NCBI RefSeq assembly: GCF_004000765.1
Contig: NZ_BILW01000018.1
Coordinates: forward strand, 81,591-145,590
Length of the DNA: 64,000 bases
Direction: 5' to 3'
DNA from: Paenibacillus chondroitinus NBRC 15376
GTDB lineage: Bacteria; Bacillota; Bacilli; Paenibacillales; NBRC-103111
Shown here: positions 59,948 through 64,000 of the stretch, one piece after another
How positions within the stretch are numbered: the stretch's first letter is position 1
How the letters are laid out: each line of letters starts with the position of its first letter
The notes under the pieces: model-generated
The model's input: the letters and a program-made list of their open reading frames with translations, nothing else
Told to the model about the DNA's origin: nothing
The model's database searches: none
Made by a program: the position numbers and the translations under genes

Positions 59948-59999
59948 TATTTGTTATTTGGCAAGTTAGAAAAAGCAGCAGGAGAAAGGAAGGGCGCAG

Positions 60000-61046
60000 A
60001 TGAGGCAAATCCAAAAGCAAACGGATGTAGGACAAGTACTTGAGGCACTGAATACCATTTCTAGAGGAAGGATGGTGATGGATTGGAATGAGATTACTTC
60101 GGGAACGAACCCGTACGTTGTTATGAAAACCTCGAATATCCCGGGCAAAAGTGTTATTGAAATTCCTGGTCTCATTTTCGGCGATAAAAAGCAACCGGTC
60201 AAGAAAATCGGCGTGGGCATGACCCTGACCGAATCGGTGATCGAGCTGGCCTCAGCCATGAAGCTTGACCTCATTGTTGTACATCATCCCGTTGCAGACG
60301 CCGCCAGCTCAGGGGGAGTGCCATTCTCGGATTATTTGCCTTTATACAATTTGGCGCTGATTGAAATGCACGAAGCGTTCCACGGGCTGCATCCCGGCAT
60401 GACATTTTTGCATGGTCATCGCAAATTGAAGACGGACATTGCCTTCGGCGGCGTTCCGGGCAACATTTTACATAAAGGAATAGCTTTGGATGGGATTAAG
60501 ACGGCGGGGGACATCCTGGAACGTATCCATCGTTTGATGGGGAGAGAAATGGATGATGACATTCTTGAAGCAGAACGGGCGATTCGCGGAGAGCACTCCC
60601 TGCAAGAAGCGACGCTTGCTAATCCGGCACAGCTCCTAAGCGGTACGGTGAATAGTCCTGTAGAGCATGTCCTGCACTTTTTTCCGCATACCGGATTTTC
60701 CATGAGCAATCTGGAAACGGCCTTGGATATGTATCCCGAGACCGATACCATTATTGCGAGCATCAGCCGGGTGAGAGAGGATCATGCTTTTGTTGAGCTG
60801 GCCAAACGGCGTGGGCTTAATTTTATCGTCGGCAATTCGCATTCCGTTGAACTTATGGAGAATGGGCTGCCACTCGCGTATGCCTTAGAAATGCTGCTCC
60901 CCGATGTTGAAGTATTTTTACTCAGAGAGCGTATAACCGCTGTTCCCCTGAAGGATGTAGGACACAAGGTGATGGTTGATTATGGGAAAGAAATGGCGGA
61001 AACACATTTGGTGACAAAACAGCCCCAGGCTGTACAATTCCTATAA
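60000..61046 (+). CDS. NIF3-like metal-binding protein
   Basis: 348-residue member of the NIF3/DUF34 family (dinuclear metal site, often annotated as GTP cyclohydrolase type 2 homologue). The core motif LDLIVVHHP with two His is clear; the C-terminal part RRGLNFIVGNSHSVELMENG replaces the usual His-x-x-x-Glu segment. The residues between are longer than usual. GGAGAAAGGAAGG precedes the ATG. It stands first in an operon with a NitT/TauT-type ABC importer, an unusual setting for this family, so it may process an imported compound or handle metal for it. Reaction unknown. Confidence 0.8.
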   Translation: MRQIQKQTDVGQVLEALNTISRGRMVMDWNEITSGTNPYVVMKTSNIPGKSVIEIPGLIFGDKKQPVKKIGVGMTLTESVIELASAMKLDLIVVHHPVADAASSGGVPFSDYLPLYNLALIEMHEAFHGLHPGMTFLHGHRKLKTDIAFGGVPGNILHKGIALDGIKTAGDILERIHRLMGREMDDDILEAERAIRGEHSLQEATLANPAQLLSGTVNSPVEHVLHFFPHTGFSMSNLETALDMYPETDTIIASISRVREDHAFVELAKRRGLNFIVGNSHSVELMENGLPLAYALEMLLPDVEVFLLRERITAVPLKDVGHKVMVDYGKEMAETHLVTKQPQAVQFL

Positions 61047-61070
61047 ACATTTTTGAAAGGATGATTGCTC

Positions 61071-62120
61071 ATGCTAAAAATGAAGAAAACCGCCATTATT
61101 TTATTTGCCGCTATGCTCCTGACAGCTGCCACTGGATGTAGCTCGACAACGTCTTCGACAACTGCGCCCGCCGCAGCAGCGGACAAGAAGAAGGAGGAAG
61201 CTCTGCAAACCGTCAAGTTTTCTGAGGTTATCCGTTCCGTTTTTTATGCGCCGCATTACATTGCTATGGAAAAAGGATTTTTTAAAGAGGAAGGGCTGAA
61301 CGTGGATATGAATACCGCGCAAGGCTCGGATAAAGGAGCGGCTGCGCTGATCGCCGGCGTCGCCGACATTTCGCTTGTCGGGCCCGAGACTGCCATCTAC
61401 ATTTATAACCAAAAAGGGGATAAAACACTCAAAATCTTTCACCAACTCACGATGAAGGACGGCTCTTTTTTACTCTCGCGCAATAAGGTTGATAATTTCA
61501 AATGGAGCGACTTGGGAGGCAAGTCGGTCATTGGCTGGAGGCCTGGCAGTGCGCCGCAAATGGTGCTGAACACGAAGTTGACGCAAGAAAAGGTTGCTCA
61601 GACGGACGTTGTGACGAATATCGCCTCGACGGCCATGGCGGGAGCTTTCACAAGCGGCAAAGGGGATTACATTCAAGTCTTCGAGCCTATCGCGTCCAGC
61701 TTGGTGAAGGAAGGTAAAGCTCATTATGTTGCTTCGGTTGGACAAGATTTTGGTGCTTTCCCTGAAACTTCTTATGTGGCCACCTCTGATTACATTAAGA
61801 AAAACCCTGCCATTATCCAGAAATTCGTCAATGCGGTAGCCAAAGGTCGAGCGTGGATGCAAACTGCATCTTCAGACGATATCGCAAGTGCATTAATGCC
61901 GTTTTTTGACGGGACGCCTAAAGATATAATTATTCAATCGGTTGACCGGTACATGAAGCAGGATACGTGGCCGGCCGTGCCGGAATTGAATGCCCAGCAA
62001 TTTGACACGCTGCAAAAGGTGCTGATCGAGAACGGTGTGCTGAAACCTGAACAGAAAGTAGCTGACATCAACGCCGTTGTGGATATGAGCTTTGTGAAAA
62101 AAATCGGGAAGGCGGAATAG
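61071..62120 (+). CDS. NitT/TauT-type substrate-binding lipoprotein
   Basis: 349-residue SsuA/THI5-like receptor. Lipobox ATGC at about residue 23, then a Ser/Thr/Ala linker. The mature part has VKFSEVIRSVFYAPHYIAME, with KGFFKEEGLNVDMNTAQGSD, and GWRPGSAPQMVLNTKL. Such receptors bind aliphatic sulfonates, thiamine precursors, nitrate, cyanate or similar small molecules; no ligand-specific motif is visible. ATG 61071 is preceded by GAAAGGATG; a TTG 6 bases upstream is an alternative. 24 bases after the NIF3-like gene. Confidence 0.92.
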   Translation: MLKMKKTAIILFAAMLLTAATGCSSTTSSTTAPAAAADKKKEEALQTVKFSEVIRSVFYAPHYIAMEKGFFKEEGLNVDMNTAQGSDKGAAALIAGVADISLVGPETAIYIYNQKGDKTLKIFHQLTMKDGSFLLSRNKVDNFKWSDLGGKSVIGWRPGSAPQMVLNTKLTQEKVAQTDVVTNIASTAMAGAFTSGKGDYIQVFEPIASSLVKEGKAHYVASVGQDFGAFPETSYVATSDYIKKNPAIIQKFVNAVAKGRAWMQTASSDDIASALMPFFDGTPKDIIIQSVDRYMKQDTWPAVPELNAQQFDTLQKVLIENGVLKPEQKVADINAVVDMSFVKKIGKAE

Positions 62121-62124
62121 ACAG

Positions 62125-62904
62125 ATGGCGCAAATTGAATTGCAGGATGTTTGCCTCAGCTATTTTACTTTGAAGCAAGAGACCGAGGCGATACGCAAAA
62201 TCAATATGTCGATTCAAGCGGGTGAGTTTATTAGCATTGTTGGCCCAAGCGGTTGCGGGAAGAGTACGATGCTCTCTCTAATCTCCGGCATGTATAGACC
62301 AACAAAAGGCAGTGTGTTGATTGATGGGCAGGAAGTGATCGGCACTTCGCCCAAGGTAGGATATATGCTGCAGCATGATCATTTGTTTGAATGGCGCGAT
62401 ATTTTGAGCAACTTGCTCGTTGGCGCTGAGGTACGCAAGATGGATTTGCAGAAAGCGAGGCGGAAAGCCATGGAGCTTCTGGACCGCTACGGGTTGGGCG
62501 GCTTTGCCCATCATAGTCCGGCACAGCTCTCAGGCGGGATGCGCCAAAGAGTCGCCTTAATCCGTACGCTCGTGACGGAACCGGACATTTTGCTGCTCGA
62601 TGAACCGTTTTCCGCCCTCGATTATCAAACGCGGATAACGCTTAACGATGAAATTTTCAAAATCATCAAAGATCAAGGGAAGACCGCCGTGCTTGTCACT
62701 CACGATATATCCGAAGCCATCAGTATGGGAGACCGGGTCATGGTCATGTCCAAGCGGCCGAGCACGATTTCATCCGTTTACAATATTGAGCTCGGTAAGG
62801 GAGAAACGTTGACTCCATGGAGCAAACGAGAAGCAGCCGGTTACAACGAGTACTTTAATCAAATTTGGAGGGAGTTGGAAGGGCATGTCGTCACTGCCGG
62901 TTAG
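62125..62904 (+). CDS. NitT/TauT-type ABC ATPase
   Basis: 259-residue ATPase of the SsuB/TauB/ThiZ group. Walker A GPSGCGKST, signature LSGGMRQRVALIRTL, Walker B ILLLDEPFSALD, switch His VTHD, and the end GDRVMVMSKRPSTISSVYNI typical of this group. 4 bases after the receptor gene, and overlapping the permease by 20 bases. Confidence 0.94.
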   Translation: MAQIELQDVCLSYFTLKQETEAIRKINMSIQAGEFISIVGPSGCGKSTMLSLISGMYRPTKGSVLIDGQEVIGTSPKVGYMLQHDHLFEWRDILSNLLVGAEVRKMDLQKARRKAMELLDRYGLGGFAHHSPAQLSGGMRQRVALIRTLVTEPDILLLDEPFSALDYQTRITLNDEIFKIIKDQGKTAVLVTHDISEAISMGDRVMVMSKRPSTISSVYNIELGKGETLTPWSKREAAGYNEYFNQIWRELEGHVVTAG

Positions 62905-63775
62905 TGAGCCCAGTATAGGTTCAGAAACGAGAAAGGAACAATCGATTGCCTTGGTTGCGGAAATTCCGGAAAAGGCAGCGTCAGTTCAATACGCCCAATA
63001 TCTTCGGGTACAAAAGCGCAGGCTATGGGCGGTTCGCCTCTCCCAACTGTTGGTACTCATCCTTTTCCTGGGGCTGTGGGAACTTGCCTCCAATATGAAG
63101 TGGGTGGACTCCATGCTAACCAGCAAACCCTCGCAAATTGTCCACTCCTTTCAAGAGCTTGCCTTTCATGGTGATCTGTTCAAACATACATGGACTACAG
63201 CCATTGAAACCTTCATCGGTATCGTCGTGTCCATGCTGTTCGGTACGCTCGTAGCAGTTGTGTTCTGGTGGTCAACCTTTGCTTCCAAGGTATTGGAACC
63301 GTATGTCGTCGTATTGAACGCATTGCCAAAGGTTGCGCTTGGGCCTATCTTTTACATCTGGCTCGGAGATAAGTACTCGATTTACGGGATGGCCATGGCC
63401 ATATCGGTCATCGTCACCATTATTATGGTGGAGAGCGGGTTCAAGGAAATTAGCAAAACGAAGCTTAAACTCATGGAATCCTTCGGTGCGTCCAAGGCGC
63501 AGATGCTGCGGATGGTGCTGCTGCCGGCAAGTATTCCTAACTTGATTGCAACGCTAAAAGTTAATGTCGGTTTGACGCTGGTCGGCGTCATTATGGGAGA
63601 ATTCCTGTCCTCTAAAGCGGGACTCGGTTATTTGATTATCTACGGCGGCCAAGTTTTCCAAATGAACATGGTCATGGTGAGCATTGCGATGTTGGCGCTT
63701 CTATCCATTGTTTTGTACGGATTAGTGAATGTCATCGGACGATTTGCGAAGAAAAAGTACCACTTTGAAACGTAG
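62885..63775 (+). CDS. NitT/TauT-type ABC permease
   Basis: 296-residue permease with a charged N-terminal extension (about 55 residues) and six helices. Segments: LSQLLVLILFLGLWELASNM, TTAIETFIGIVVSMLFGTLV, NALPKVALGPIFYIWLGDKY, the coupling loop LMESFGASKAQMLRMVLLPA and LIATLKVNVGLTLVGVIMGE. Last gene of the operon; the 135-bp repeat follows and may supply a terminator hairpin. Confidence 0.93.
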   Translation: MSSLPVSEPSIGSETRKEQSIALVAEIPEKAASVQYAQYLRVQKRRLWAVRLSQLLVLILFLGLWELASNMKWVDSMLTSKPSQIVHSFQELAFHGDLFKHTWTTAIETFIGIVVSMLFGTLVAVVFWWSTFASKVLEPYVVVLNALPKVALGPIFYIWLGDKYSIYGMAMAISVIVTIIMVESGFKEISKTKLKLMESFGASKAQMLRMVLLPASIPNLIATLKVNVGLTLVGVIMGEFLSSKAGLGYLIIYGGQVFQMNMVMVSIAMLALLSIVLYGLVNVIGRFAKKKYHFET

Positions 63776-63865
63776 TTTGTTAATCAGTTTCGATAAGGCA
63801 AGGGATGGATGGCGTGAGAAGGCTTCGAGTGAGAGCTCGGAGCTTTTTATTTTTCGTTGTAAAGA

Positions 63866-64000
63866 CGGCTGTGCAGCAAAGTTAAAGGACTACGTTGCAT
63901 CACATACAACGTAATGGTGTGGTCAGACCGCGATTGCGGTCTTTCGTTGCATATCATACAACCATTTGTTACAAAAGGTGAATTGTAAGCGGTTTAAATG
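63866..64000. repeat. 135-bp dispersed repeat (family B), copy 2
   Basis: About 125 of 135 bases identical to 44564-44698, same length without gaps, and running to the window edge, so it may be longer. Includes the hairpin AGACCGC GATT GCGGTCT with a following TTTC. Sits 90 bases after the permease gene, similar to copy 1 downstream of the sugar operon. Confidence 0.85.

Overview
The window looks like a chromosomal segment of a Paenibacillus-type, low-to-mid GC, Gram-positive spore former. The evidence is the gene repertoire: YesM/YesN-type sensor kinase and AraC response-regulator pairs next to LplB/YtcP-type sugar permeases and large lipoprotein sugar-binding proteins, a GbsR-OpuA glycine betaine system, a YheC/YheD spore-coat type protein, purine-rich Shine-Dalgarno sequences, frequent GTG/TTG starts and many short intergenic palindromic repeats. 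No rRNA, tRNA, CRISPR array or intact insertion sequence was seen. The organism call is inference from gene content, not from a marker gene.

Layout. 1-6000: an OmpR-type two-component pair (kinase cut by the window edge) with a UgtP/MGDG-synthase-like glycosyltransferase, a convergent second OmpR-type pair, and a secreted NlpC/P60 hydrolase. 6000-10400: a DedA protein, a YheC/YheD ATP-grasp protein, a small membrane ORF coupled to a cytochrome-like membrane protein, and an amidohydrolase divergent from a MarR regulator with visible operators. 10600-14450: gbsR and the opuAABC compatible-solute importer. 14450-17750: decayed DUF4304-like and DUF3885 genes, an isolated acyl-CoA-dehydrogenase-like flavoprotein and a DUF420 membrane protein. 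17950-29470: a YheO/DauR-like regulator followed by an eleven-gene-scale catabolic island (peptide ABC importer split around a metal-dependent deacetylase, threonine-synthase-like PLP enzyme, M20 hydrolase, serine beta-lactamase-like hydrolase, RidA). 29500-33570: palindromic repeat array, small orphan genes, a MerR/TipAS remnant, and a HExxH protein followed by a small membrane protein.

33600-44410: a YesM/YesN system with its own binding protein, then a second transcript with two sugar permeases, a second binding protein, a GH130-like enzyme and a DUF1861 protein. 45090-49320: EamA transporter divergent from a MocR regulator, a GNAT acetyltransferase and a MATE exporter. 49500-58830: a second YesM/YesN-regulated sugar ABC importer ending in two sulfatases, so probably for a sulfated glycan. 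59200-63780: a DUF2294 protein, then a NIF3-like protein with a NitT/TauT-type ABC importer behind a long structured leader. A 135-bp repeat closes the window and also occurs at 44564.

The common theme is sensing and importing external organic compounds: betaine, peptides or acyl amino acids, two glycan classes, and an unidentified small molecule. The most unusual signals are the HExxH protein with its small membrane partner, the catabolic island with RidA, the structured leader before the NIF3-like gene, the operator architecture at 9829-9927, and three families of dispersed structured repeats.
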